Source: an uncultured Collinsella sp.
Lineage (GTDB): Bacteria; Actinomycetota; Coriobacteriia; Coriobacteriales; Coriobacteriaceae
NCBI GenBank assembly: GCA_902475785.1
Contig: CABSAN010000056.1
Coordinates: 1-14,016, forward strand
Length of the DNA stretch: 14,016 bases
Direction of reading: 5' to 3'
Under the pieces are notes generated by a model, which had not been told where the DNA came from, did no database searches, and saw nothing but the letters and a program-made list of their open reading frames with translations. Of this stretch, positions 1 through 6,161 are shown in pieces. Numbering within the stretch: the first letter of the stretch is position 1; every line of letters starts with the position of its first letter. A program made the position numbers and the translations under genes.

Positions 1-70
1 GTGCCTGATCGTCCGATGCCACCGATGCGACAACGGCGTCCTTTCCAATCTCGAGCGTATCGAGCTTCAC
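1..70 (-). CDS. feoA: FeoA-family iron transport protein, N-terminal part
   Basis: On the minus strand a GTG (68-70) follows a GGGGGAGGA ribosome site about 8 bases upstream and opens a frame that runs off the left edge. The 23 visible residues begin MKLDTLEIGKDAVVASVAS and end SDDQA. This fits the start of FeoA, a small SH3-like protein that works with the ferrous-iron permease FeoB: FeoA proteins typically open with L-x-x-L/I-x-x-G-x-x-x-x-V/I followed by a variable 'SD/GD' segment before the L-R-x-x-L-x-x-M-G-L stretch, which here lies outside the window. The call rests on this short N-terminus plus an iron-box-like upstream region, so it is probable, not certain. feoB would be expected just beyond the left edge. 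Confidence 0.6.
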   Translation of the reverse strand, partial: MKLDTLEIGKDAVVASVASDDQA

Positions 71-110
71 GTCCGTGTTCCTCCCCCGGCGCCCACAGGG
101 CGTTGCATTT

Positions 111-154
111 AGTTTACCTTGGCTAACCGTTTGCCACGGCTAACCAATTTAACC
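111..154 (-). promoter_or_regulatory. Candidate iron-responsive (DtxR/IdeR-type) operator upstream of feoA
   Basis: The block holds two exact direct copies of GGCTAACC (121-128 and 138-145; GGTTAGCC on the minus strand) whose starts are 17 bases apart, plus a third TAACC (150-154). GGTTAGCC/GGCTAACC matches one half of the DtxR/IdeR consensus TTAGGTTAGGCTAACCTAA. The other half of the dyad is poorly matched, so this is a run of half-sites, not a clean palindrome. The position, 40-85 bases upstream of the feoA start, suits repression under iron-replete conditions. Confidence 0.4.
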
Positions 155-218
155 ATGCATGATAGCGCGAACACACAACGATGTTCAATCAACAGATTGG
201 TGCAAGATCGGTGCAAAG

Positions 219-443
219 GGAATTCTGGGCCGTGGTTTCCCAGACGGGCTTGCTGCGGAAACCGCATCCCACTACTCAGGCGAATTCCGGTCCCCGATTT
301 CCCGATGGGGCCTCTCGGGGAAACTGCGTCCCACTCTGGAGCGCCAGAACGGGATGGGCTTTCCGGTTGAGGTCTATAGCGGAAAGCGCGTCCCGTAATC
401 GGCGCTCGGAACGGGATACGGCTTCCCCGGACGAGAGCCCGGC
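219..443. repeat. Tandem array of four 62-bp hairpin repeats (array 1)
   Basis: The anchor TTTCC (left arm) occurs at 236, 298 and 360, and its variant CTTCC at 422, each exactly 62 bases apart. The complementary anchor GGAAA (right arm) occurs at 257, 319 and 381, always 21 bases after the left anchor. A full unit is a left arm like GGGATGCGGTTTCCC, a loop of about 13 bases often containing GGCCTC or a relative, a right arm like GGGAAACTGCGTCCC, and a spacer with GAATTC-like sequence. The fourth unit has a clear left arm but a decayed right arm. The array fills most of the 471-base gap between feoA (minus) and the zinc-ribbon gene (plus), so it lies between divergent genes. No credible gene is seen here: 62 is not a multiple of 3, so any reading frame through the array shifts at every unit. 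The same repeat recurs at 1768-2047. Confidence 0.9.
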
Positions 444-445
444 AA

Positions 446-457
446 TGTTGCGCAACA
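446..457. repeat. Short perfect palindrome TGTTGCGCAACA
   Basis: A 12-bp perfect palindrome lies between array 1 and the zinc-ribbon gene, 85 bases before its start codon. It could be a regulator site or simply the worn end of the array. Nothing else supports either reading. Confidence 0.3.
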
Positions 458-541
458 AAGGGCGCAAGTCCGCGCATAGGATAGAGGCGGATGAGGATGC
501 GCCCGGTATTCGCGCGAGCGCCGATCGAGGGGAGTCTGCAC

Positions 542-1723
542 ATGTTCTGCCGAAATTGCGGGTCGAAGGTCGAGGACGGGACCAGGTTCTGCCCCGTGTG
601 CGGCGAGCCCATTGCCGCCGAATATGAAGCCCCGGCCGAATCGCAGGGCGACTATCAACCCGCCCCGGCAGCCGAGACGCAGCCGACGGCACCGGCGCCG
701 GCGAAGGCCAAGCGCTCAAAGAAGCCCCTCGCGATCGCGGCCGTCGTGATCGCATTGCTCGCTGCGGGCGGCGGTGCCGGCTACTACTTCGGCGTCTACG
801 CCCCCGAGCAGGCTCGACAGGCGGCCGAACAGGAGGCGCTCGCGGCAAAGCACGCCGTGCGCTTTAGCGTCTCGGCCCAGGGCTGGGACACCTCGGCGGG
901 AGCGAGCAGGCTGCCGGTTCATATTACAGGCAAGGAAGACCGCGGCAAGAAGGTCGACGCCGTGCACTACGTGGACAGCGACGGCGAGGGCGTCGAGCTC
1001 CGGCGCGGAAGCTACAAGGTCGAGGTCGCCGCCTCCCCTATCGCCGCCGACGGCACGATCTACGCTGTCCCCGCCGACAAGCTCAACATCAAGTTGGGCG
1101 AAAAGGCCGCCGAGAAGAAGACCATTGACGCGGGCGACGTGGCGCTGGAGCCGATCGAGGCGCCCGAAGTGACCGACGACCAGATCGCCGCGGCAAAGAA
1201 GTACGCCGAGGAGGACGAGGGCGCCAAGAAGGCCGGCTTCAATATTGACGCCGATGCGCTCGCGACCGCCGCGACCAAGCGCCGCGACGACGCCGTGGCG
1301 GCAAAGCAGGCCGAAGAGGAGGCAAGGCGCCAGGCGGAGGAAGAGGCCAAGAAAGCCGAGGAGGAAAGGCAGGCAAGGACGTTTGAAACCGACTACTTTA
1401 CAATGGTCCTCCCCGACTGGTTCCCCATGGATTGGTTGAAATTCGAAACGACGTCCGACACCCTTACCGCCAATGACGTTACAGCGCAAGATGTTGCCTC
1501 GAAAGCGAACTTTACGGTATACGCAACCGATGGATCGCCGCACGGCGCAGAGACCGCCTTCTCTAAGACGATTGGAAAGACGTCATCGGGCAAGACTGTA
1601 GTGCTGTCCGGCGGACCTTACTGGGGATATGTCCAGGATGGATACCGCCCGCTTGGGATCAATTATGATTTCACGGGAGAAACGTACTGCGATCTCCTCG
1701 CATCCTGCATTACGCTGAAATAG
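542..1723 (+). CDS. Zinc-ribbon membrane protein with coiled coil and C-terminal exported domain
   Basis: The ATG at 542 was chosen over the in-frame ATG at 491 because GAGGGGAG (527-534) sits 7 bases ahead and the zinc ribbon starts at residue 2. The product is 393 aa. Residues 1-23 form a zinc ribbon with Cys3, Cys6, Cys17 and Cys20 (CxxC-x10-CxxC). A Pro/Ala/Gln-rich linker follows to about 58, then a basic KRSKK stop and one membrane helix (about 62-84). Beyond it are a beta-rich Ig/carboxypeptidase-regulatory-like segment (about 105-205), a charged Ala/Glu/Lys coiled coil (about 240-280) and a C-terminal domain (281-393) with Cys383 and Cys389 that might form a disulfide. The topology implies a cytoplasmic zinc ribbon and an extracellular C-terminus, a layout common among uncharacterised Actinobacterial and Coriobacterial surface proteins. 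No enzymatic motif is visible and the role is unknown. The last third is visibly richer in A/T than the rest. Confidence 0.85.
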   Translation: MFCRNCGSKVEDGTRFCPVCGEPIAAEYEAPAESQGDYQPAPAAETQPTAPAPAKAKRSKKPLAIAAVVIALLAAGGGAGYYFGVYAPEQARQAAEQEALAAKHAVRFSVSAQGWDTSAGASRLPVHITGKEDRGKKVDAVHYVDSDGEGVELRRGSYKVEVAASPIAADGTIYAVPADKLNIKLGEKAAEKKTIDAGDVALEPIEAPEVTDDQIAAAKKYAEEDEGAKKAGFNIDADALATAATKRRDDAVAAKQAEEEARRQAEEEAKKAEEERQARTFETDYFTMVLPDWFPMDWLKFETTSDTLTANDVTAQDVASKANFTVYATDGSPHGAETAFSKTIGKTSSGKTVVLSGGPYWGYVQDGYRPLGINYDFTGETYCDLLASCITLK

Positions 1724-1767
1724 CCGACTACCGCCACCCAAAATGGTCAGCTCTCCTCCGTCCCCGG

Positions 1768-2047
1768 TGGATCACGGATCACAGTTTCCCAAACGACACC
1801 CTTCCGGAAACCGTGTCCCACTATCCAGACAAATTCCGGGATACCGTTTCCCGATGGGGCCTCTCGGGGAAACTGCGTCCCAGAATTCTGGCTCGAAACG
1901 GGATATGGTTTCCCAATCAGGCCTCTTGCGGAAAATGCAACCCGGAATCCCCGCCCGAAACGGGACGCACTTTCCCAGTCGAGGCCCTATGGGAAACTGC
2001 ATCCCGGAATCCGCGCCCAAACCGGGACGCAGTTTCCGGGCGGGGCA
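1768..2047. repeat. Tandem array of five 62-bp hairpin repeats (array 2)
   Basis: Left-arm anchors TTTCC lie at 1785, 1847, 1909, 1971 and 2033, all exactly 62 bases apart. Right-arm anchors GGAAA lie at 1806, 1868, 1930 and 1992, again always 21 bases after the left anchor. The fifth unit has a left arm only. Bases 1847-1882 are identical to 298-333 of array 1, and the unit order around that block also matches. The array fills most of the 423-base gap between the zinc-ribbon gene and the minus-strand hydrolase, so here it lies between convergent genes and could serve as a bidirectional terminator. Array 1 sits between divergent genes, so termination cannot be the whole explanation. No gene is seen in the gap. 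Confidence 0.9.
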
Positions 2048-2099
2048 TCAAAACCAAAATTGCGGTGGAATAGTTCCTGCTTGGGCTGGTTGAGGCCTT

Positions 2100-2114
2100 A
2101 AATAGGAGCTATTT
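2100..2114. terminator. Short AT-rich hairpin downstream of the hydrolase gene
   Basis: AAATAG and CTATTT form a 6-bp stem around a 3-base loop, 33 bases past the stop of the minus-strand hydrolase. The stem is short, A/T-rich and lacks a convincing T-tract, so it is a weak terminator candidate only. Confidence 0.2.
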
Positions 2115-2146
2115 CACCGCAAGTTATTAAGGGGATGTCCGTCCTC

Positions 2147-3046
2147 TTACAGATGGCGCTCCAGGAAGCGGAAGGCCAGGCGAATCCAGGGACGGACGGA
2201 AACCTGCTTGTCCTCGTTGTCGACCGCGGTATTGGCGTTGCCGAGCGAAAGGCCGTGGCCACCCTGGTCAAAGACGTGCATCTCGCATGCAACACCCTCC
2301 TCGGCCATGCGCTGCACAAACGGATAGACCTGCGCGACCGGCGCCGTCTTGTCGTCCGAAACGCCCCACACAAAGGTCGGGGGCATCTGGCGCGAAACGT
2401 GCGTGGTAGGACAAATGTCGGTCAGGTGCTCATCGGTCGCCTCGCCGCCCGTCACCATCGATAGATAGTCGTTGAGCAAATCGCGCCCCGTCTTGCCACC
2501 CGTCTTGGGCACGCGCAGGTCAATGCGCGGGTCGCGCGTCTGCATATCGCGCACATAGGCAAGGTCGAGCAACGGATAGCCCAGCACCACGGCGTCGGGA
2601 CGAATATCCTCCGGACGAGCCCCGACAAGGCCCGCGAAGGGTCCGGTCTTCCACTGCGTTGCCAACGAGGCGCAGATCATGCCGCCCGCCGAGAAACCCA
2701 CGATGCACACGCGCTTGGGATCGACATGCCACTCGTCGGCGTTGGCGCGCACGGTAGCGACCATCTTGGCGAGGTCCGCCTGCGGGTGCGGAAAGCTCAC
2801 ATCGCCCGTGGCGCTCGTCACATAGTTGAGTACAAAGGCCTGGTAGCCGCGGTCCAAAAATGCAAACGCCACCGGGTCCTGCTCGTGCGGAGCGATATGC
2901 GTAAACCCGCCTCCGCCGCAGATGATCACCGCGGGGCGGCGGCCATTGGGCTTGTCGGGCAGCGGCTCGGCACCCAGATACGTAAACGTCGCCGGATAAT
3001 CCTCGGTCGGCTCCTCGCCCCACAGCGCATGGTTCTCGACAATCAT
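2147..3046 (-). CDS. Alpha/beta hydrolase, BD-FAE-like esterase
   Basis: The start is the ATG at 3044-3046 (minus), with AAGGGAG about 5 bases upstream; the open frame extends further upstream only as antisense to crr. The product is 299 aa, normal for a single-domain alpha/beta hydrolase. There is no signal peptide, so it is cytoplasmic. The oxyanion-loop region is CGGGGF at 43-48, matching the C-P-G-G-G-Y style of the BD-FAE/acetyl-esterase group. The nucleophile elbow is GFSAGG with Ser119, the acid is Asp231 or Asp232 (GVSDDKTAP), and the base is His264 (DQGGHGLSLG). The triad is therefore complete. Family members deacylate plant-polysaccharide or small-molecule esters; the substrate cannot be told from sequence. 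It stands alone, divergent from crr, and nothing in the neighbourhood suggests a pathway. Confidence 0.88.
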   Translation of the reverse strand: MIVENHALWGEEPTEDYPATFTYLGAEPLPDKPNGRRPAVIICGGGGFTHIAPHEQDPVAFAFLDRGYQAFVLNYVTSATGDVSFPHPQADLAKMVATVRANADEWHVDPKRVCIVGFSAGGMICASLATQWKTGPFAGLVGARPEDIRPDAVVLGYPLLDLAYVRDMQTRDPRIDLRVPKTGGKTGRDLLNDYLSMVTGGEATDEHLTDICPTTHVSRQMPPTFVWGVSDDKTAPVAQVYPFVQRMAEEGVACEMHVFDQGGHGLSLGNANTAVDNEDKQVSVRPWIRLAFRFLERHL

Positions 3047-3059
3047 ATGTGCTCCCTTC

Positions 3060-3074
3060 GCGCAGATTATGCGC
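3060..3074. promoter_or_regulatory. Inverted repeat GCGCA-N5-TGCGC upstream of the hydrolase
   Basis: A perfect 5+5 inverted repeat lies 14 bases before the hydrolase start and overlaps CATAAT on the minus strand, a possible -10 element. No good -35 accompanies it. It may be an operator or part of a weak promoter. Confidence 0.25.
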
Positions 3075-3172
3075 ACTCGTTTTTCGCACCTTAGCGTACC
3101 CCACTTGAGCCCGTGGCGCAGAAACACCCCCGCAATAAGTTGGCCTTCAACTGATATATCACAAAATCGCTG

Positions 3173-3201
3173 TTCAGAGGTATCGTTGGGCAGCGTAAAA
3201 T
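3173..3201 (+). promoter_or_regulatory. Candidate promoter of crr
   Basis: TTCAGA (3173-3178, four of six matches to TTGACA), a 17-base spacer and TAAAAT (3196-3201, five of six matches to TATAAT). The spacing is optimal and the position gives a leader of about 85 bases before the crr start. The leader contains GGAAAC (3221-3226) facing GTTTCC (3238-3243) and the palindrome GAAACGTTTC (3233-3242). Confidence 0.4.
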
Positions 3202-3292
3202 AGGGGCGCTGACCGTGCTGGGAAACACGTACGAAACGTTTCCGGCAAACCACACGCGTGCAACATGCGCGCCTGATACGTTGGAGGCATCT

Positions 3293-3856
3293 ATGGGTCT
3301 GCTCGATTCGCTCAAGTCCACGTTCACTTCGTCGGGCGAGGCGTCCGTTCCGCCCGCAGCAAGCTTCGCCACCCGCGAAGGCGTCATCTACGCTCCCGTC
3401 AACGGCGTGCTCGTCAATCTGAGTGAGGTTCCCGACGAGACCATCGCCTCGGGCATGCTCGGTCAGGGCTACGGCATCGAACCCATTACCGGCACCATCT
3501 ACGCGCCCGCCAACGGCCGCATCGGCGCCACCACCGTCACCAACCACTCCATCGGCATGATCACCGAGGACGGCCTGCGCGTGTTCATCCATGTTGGCCT
3601 GGGCACCGTGGAAATGAATGGCAAGGGTTTTGCCCGCTTTGTCGAGATGGGCGATGTGGTCAAGGCCGGCCAGCCGCTCATCAGCTTCGACCGCGACGCT
3701 ATCAAGGCCGCCGGCCACGAGGACATCGTGACCGTCATCGTCTCTGAGCTCGACCGCCTCAAGAGCATCGACCACGTCGGCGAGTCTGGCACGCTTATCG
3801 GCGGCAATCCGCTCGTCAAGCTTGGCGACCCGCTGCTGGTTGCCAAGACCAAGTAG
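3293..3856 (+). CDS. crr: PTS glucose-family EIIA component
   Basis: ATG 3293 follows TTGGAGG (3281-3287) by 5 bases; the 26 codons open upstream do not look coding. The product is 187 aa, slightly longer than typical EIIA-Glc (about 165-170) because of an N-terminal extension of about 20 residues. It has the all-beta EIIA-Glc fold landmarks: APVNG at 34-38, the supporting histidine His85 in TNHSIG, and the phosphorylated histidine His100 in FIHVGLGTVEMNG. A second APANG (71-75) and KAGQPL are also typical. It accepts phosphate from HPr and passes it to EIIB domains. No EIIBC gene is adjacent, so it is an orphan EIIA that probably serves several permeases and may have a regulatory role. It is monocistronic, divergent from the hydrolase and followed by a large hairpin. 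Confidence 0.92.
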   Translation: MGLLDSLKSTFTSSGEASVPPAASFATREGVIYAPVNGVLVNLSEVPDETIASGMLGQGYGIEPITGTIYAPANGRIGATTVTNHSIGMITEDGLRVFIHVGLGTVEMNGKGFARFVEMGDVVKAGQPLISFDRDAIKAAGHEDIVTVIVSELDRLKSIDHVGESGTLIGGNPLVKLGDPLLVAKTK

Positions 3857-3898
3857 CCGAGCATCATCGCATAAAGGCTCAACCACCCGTGCATCTTT

Positions 3899-3982
3899 GC
3901 CGCACCTGTGTTGTTGTTTTTGCCTATGTAGAGGTTCTGAAACGTTTCTATATAGGCAGCTGAGCATCAACGCAGGTGCGGC
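3899..3982 (+). terminator. Nested long hairpin downstream of crr (terminator or structured RNA)
   Basis: The outer stem pairs GCCGCACCTGTGTTG (3899-3913) with CAACGCAGGTGCGGC (3968-3982): 15 pairs, 14 Watson-Crick plus one G-U. An inner stem pairs TGCCTATGTAGA (3921-3932) with TCTATATAGGCA (3947-3958): 12 pairs with one G-U. A CTTTTG tract follows the outer stem directly, as in an intrinsic terminator for crr, but two stacked arms over 84 bases is far more than a terminator needs. The structure could also be a non-coding RNA or a small inverted-repeat element. The apical part carries GAAACGTTTC (3939-3948), also present in the crr leader. Confidence 0.6.
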
Positions 3983-4090
3983 TTTTGCGTAGCGAGGCAT
4001 CGCCCCGCGGCATGTTGTTCAACCGCACGAACCCCCTTCCTTTGTCCGCGCAGAGCGCTAGACTGCTAGGTCGACATTGGAGGAAGATCG

Positions 4091-6025
4091 ATGCAAAACA
4101 CACCCACGGGCGCCGCACATGCCGAGCCTCAACGCAACCAACGCATCGTCGCGCTCGACGGGCTCCGCGCCCTCGCCATCGCCGGCGTCGTCCTATATCA
4201 CCTTCGCCCCAGCCGCCTGACCGGCGGTTTTTTGGGCGTTACACTCTTCTTTACGCTGAGTGGCTATCTTGCCACCAAAAGCATTATGCGGGCCACGGCA
4301 CGCGACGGATTCTCGTACCCGCGCTATATCTGCCGCCGCATTGCGCGCATGATGCCGCCGATCGTCGTGACCATCGCGCTTACCGCCGTCGCCACCTACA
4401 TCGCGGCCCCGAGCCTACTCCCTAAGGTGCAGCAGGACGCCCTGCCATCGGCACTCTTTTTGAGCAACTGGTTCTACATCTTCCGTAACGTCTCGTATTT
4501 CGCCGCCGCGGGGCTCCCCTCGCCGCTCACGCACCTGTGGTTCTGCGCTGTCACTATGCAGTTCTATCTGGTGTGGCCGGTCATCCTTATGGCACTGTGC
4601 AGCAAAACCAGGTCGCGCAACACCGCCATCGGCATCACGATCGCATTCGCGCTTGCATCGACGGCAGCCATGGTCCTCATGTTTAATCCCACCACCGACA
4701 CATCGCGCGTCTACTACGGAACCGACGCCCGTGCCGCCGAGCTTCTATGCGGGGCCTTAGCCGCCATCGCCGCGCCGCGTCTGCGCGAGATGCTGAGCGG
4801 TGACATCCATATCCCCGGCGCCAACAAGGGCATCTCAAAGGTCAACGCGATTTCTATCGCGTGGCTCGTCGCCGTTATTGCCGGCGCACTCATGCTGACC
4901 GGAGAGAGCGCTTGGCTCTACCGCGGCGGCTTTTTGCTGTTTGCCCTCGCCACCGGACTCCTCATCATCTGCGTGCAAAACACGGAATGTATCGTGCGTC
5001 GTCTGTTGTCGGTCAAGCCGCTCGTCTGGCTGGGCCAGCGCTCGTTCTCGGTTTATCTGGTGCACTATCCCCTACTGCTTCTTATGAACCCCGCAACCCG
5101 CACTACCCGCATCGCCTGGTGGGAGCAGGTATTACAGCTTGTACTGATTCTTGCGGTAGCCGAGGTTTTCTATCGCCTCGTCGAACGCCCTTGGTCCCAC
5201 AAGCCGGCCCAACAGGACAGCACGGCAAGAAAACACGTCCTCGCGCCCGCCATGGTGCTCCCCGTGCTTGGCGCCGCATGCGTCGCCGCACTTGCCTTCG
5301 CGCCGCTTGACTGGGCAGGCATCGCCACCGTCCGCGCCGAGCAGCTCCGTCCCGAGCTTGCCCAGAACGCGACCTCCGCCCAGGACAACGGAGCCAACAA
5401 CAAGGGCGCCGAGCCCGCATCCGGCAAAGATTCCCAGCCCAGCGACACCGCATCCGATGACGCCACCAAGCAAAAACCCAAAGAGGGACCTATCGCCGAA
5501 AAGGTCCCGAAGAACCTTGACTGGAAGAGCTTTACCTACGACGAGGCGACCGGAACCTGCGACGCCCGCGTGCTCATGATCGGCGACTCGGTCACCGCAG
5601 GTGCCCAACCTGGCATTCAGGCGGTGCTTCCCAACGCGTACATCGACGGCGTGGTGAGCCGCCAGTTCTACACCTTCCAGGATGTCTACGCGCAGGACAT
5701 CGCCAACTACGATCCAAGCGTGGTCATCTGCGCGCTTGGCACCAACGGCCTCATCCGCGACCCTCAGCAGGTGCAGGACGTGATTAATGCCGTGGGCGGC
5801 AAACCCATCTACTTTGTGACCGTGCGCGTACCGCTCGAGCTACAGGACCGCAATAACCAGACAATCCGCGACGTCTGCGCTCAAAACGACAACGCCGGCG
5901 TCATCGACTGGAACGGTGCCTCAGAGGGCCACAGCGAATACCTCGTCGACGACGGCACACACCTCAGCCAGGCGGGAATCGACACCTACGCTACCCTCAT
6001 ACGCCAAGCCATCTGCGGGCACTAG
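4091..6025 (+). CDS. OatA-like membrane O-acyltransferase with C-terminal SGNH domain
   Basis: ATG 4091 follows GGAGGAA (4079-4085) by 5 bases. The product is 644 aa. The N-terminal half (about 18-415) is an Acyl_transf_3 membrane domain with about ten helices and the family opening LDGLRALAIAGVVLYH, with catalytic His37, then GGFLGVTLFFTLSGYL. A Ser/Pro/Asp/Lys-rich linker (about 425-475) leads to an extracellular SGNH-hydrolase domain: block I MIGDSVTAG with Ser500, block III ALGTNG, and block V DDGTHLS with Asp621 and His624. All catalytic residues are present. Relatives such as OatA move acetyl groups across the membrane and put them on peptidoglycan MurNAc or on surface polysaccharides. 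Which acceptor is used here is not visible. It appears monocistronic; asnS downstream has its own promoter. TAGACT (4059-4064) is a possible -10 without a clear -35. Confidence 0.88.
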   Translation: MQNTPTGAAHAEPQRNQRIVALDGLRALAIAGVVLYHLRPSRLTGGFLGVTLFFTLSGYLATKSIMRATARDGFSYPRYICRRIARMMPPIVVTIALTAVATYIAAPSLLPKVQQDALPSALFLSNWFYIFRNVSYFAAAGLPSPLTHLWFCAVTMQFYLVWPVILMALCSKTRSRNTAIGITIAFALASTAAMVLMFNPTTDTSRVYYGTDARAAELLCGALAAIAAPRLREMLSGDIHIPGANKGISKVNAISIAWLVAVIAGALMLTGESAWLYRGGFLLFALATGLLIICVQNTECIVRRLLSVKPLVWLGQRSFSVYLVHYPLLLLMNPATRTTRIAWWEQVLQLVLILAVAEVFYRLVERPWSHKPAQQDSTARKHVLAPAMVLPVLGAACVAALAFAPLDWAGIATVRAEQLRPELAQNATSAQDNGANNKGAEPASGKDSQPSDTASDDATKQKPKEGPIAEKVPKNLDWKSFTYDEATGTCDARVLMIGDSVTAGAQPGIQAVLPNAYIDGVVSRQFYTFQDVYAQDIANYDPSVVICALGTNGLIRDPQQVQDVINAVGGKPIYFVTVRVPLELQDRNNQTIRDVCAQNDNAGVIDWNGASEGHSEYLVDDGTHLSQAGIDTYATLIRQAICGH

Positions 6026-6086
6026 GCAACGCAAAATCGGCGCTTGCGCGGTGCCCACGCCACGCTCATACATCGAGCTTGCCGTT

Positions 6087-6115
6087 TTGCTACGCCCCCG
6101 CTCGCGGGTTAGAAT
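6087..6115 (+). promoter_or_regulatory. Candidate promoter of asnS
   Basis: TTGCTA (6087-6092), a 17-base spacer and TAGAAT (6110-6115, five of six matches to TATAAT). It lies in the 136-base gap after the acyltransferase gene and gives a leader of about 40 bases. No T-box elements fit in so short a leader. Confidence 0.5.
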
Positions 6116-6161
6116 GGTTAACTGTTTGGAAATAATCCGTACAACCGTTATGGGAGGATAC

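Noticed and set aside
43..50. FeoA call instead read as an unrelated small protein
   Set aside because: Kept as feoA at moderate confidence, since the N-terminal pattern and the iron-box-like upstream sequence agree; too little sequence is visible to exclude the alternative completely.
119..627. Several overlapping plus- and minus-strand open frames of 80-190 codons across array 1
   Set aside because: The 62-bp repeat shifts frame at every unit, the predicted proteins differ by frame but all echo the repeat, and none has a good ribosome site. The long openness is a by-product of GC-rich repeated sequence.
219..2047. CRISPR array
   Set aside because: Repeats are divergent, spacer segments are related to each other and not unique, each unit is internally a hairpin with a loop, and no cas gene is in the window.
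1743..2093. 116-codon open frame with repeated FP/ETAS/RNG-like residues over array 2
   Set aside because: It is a translation of the noncoding hairpin repeat; no ribosome site, no family resemblance, and no conserved frame from unit to unit.
2147..4000. 617-codon minus-strand frame suggesting a long fusion protein ending in the hydrolase
   Set aside because: Its first half is antisense to crr and the intergenic region. The hydrolase has its own ATG and ribosome site at 3046 and a complete fold from there.
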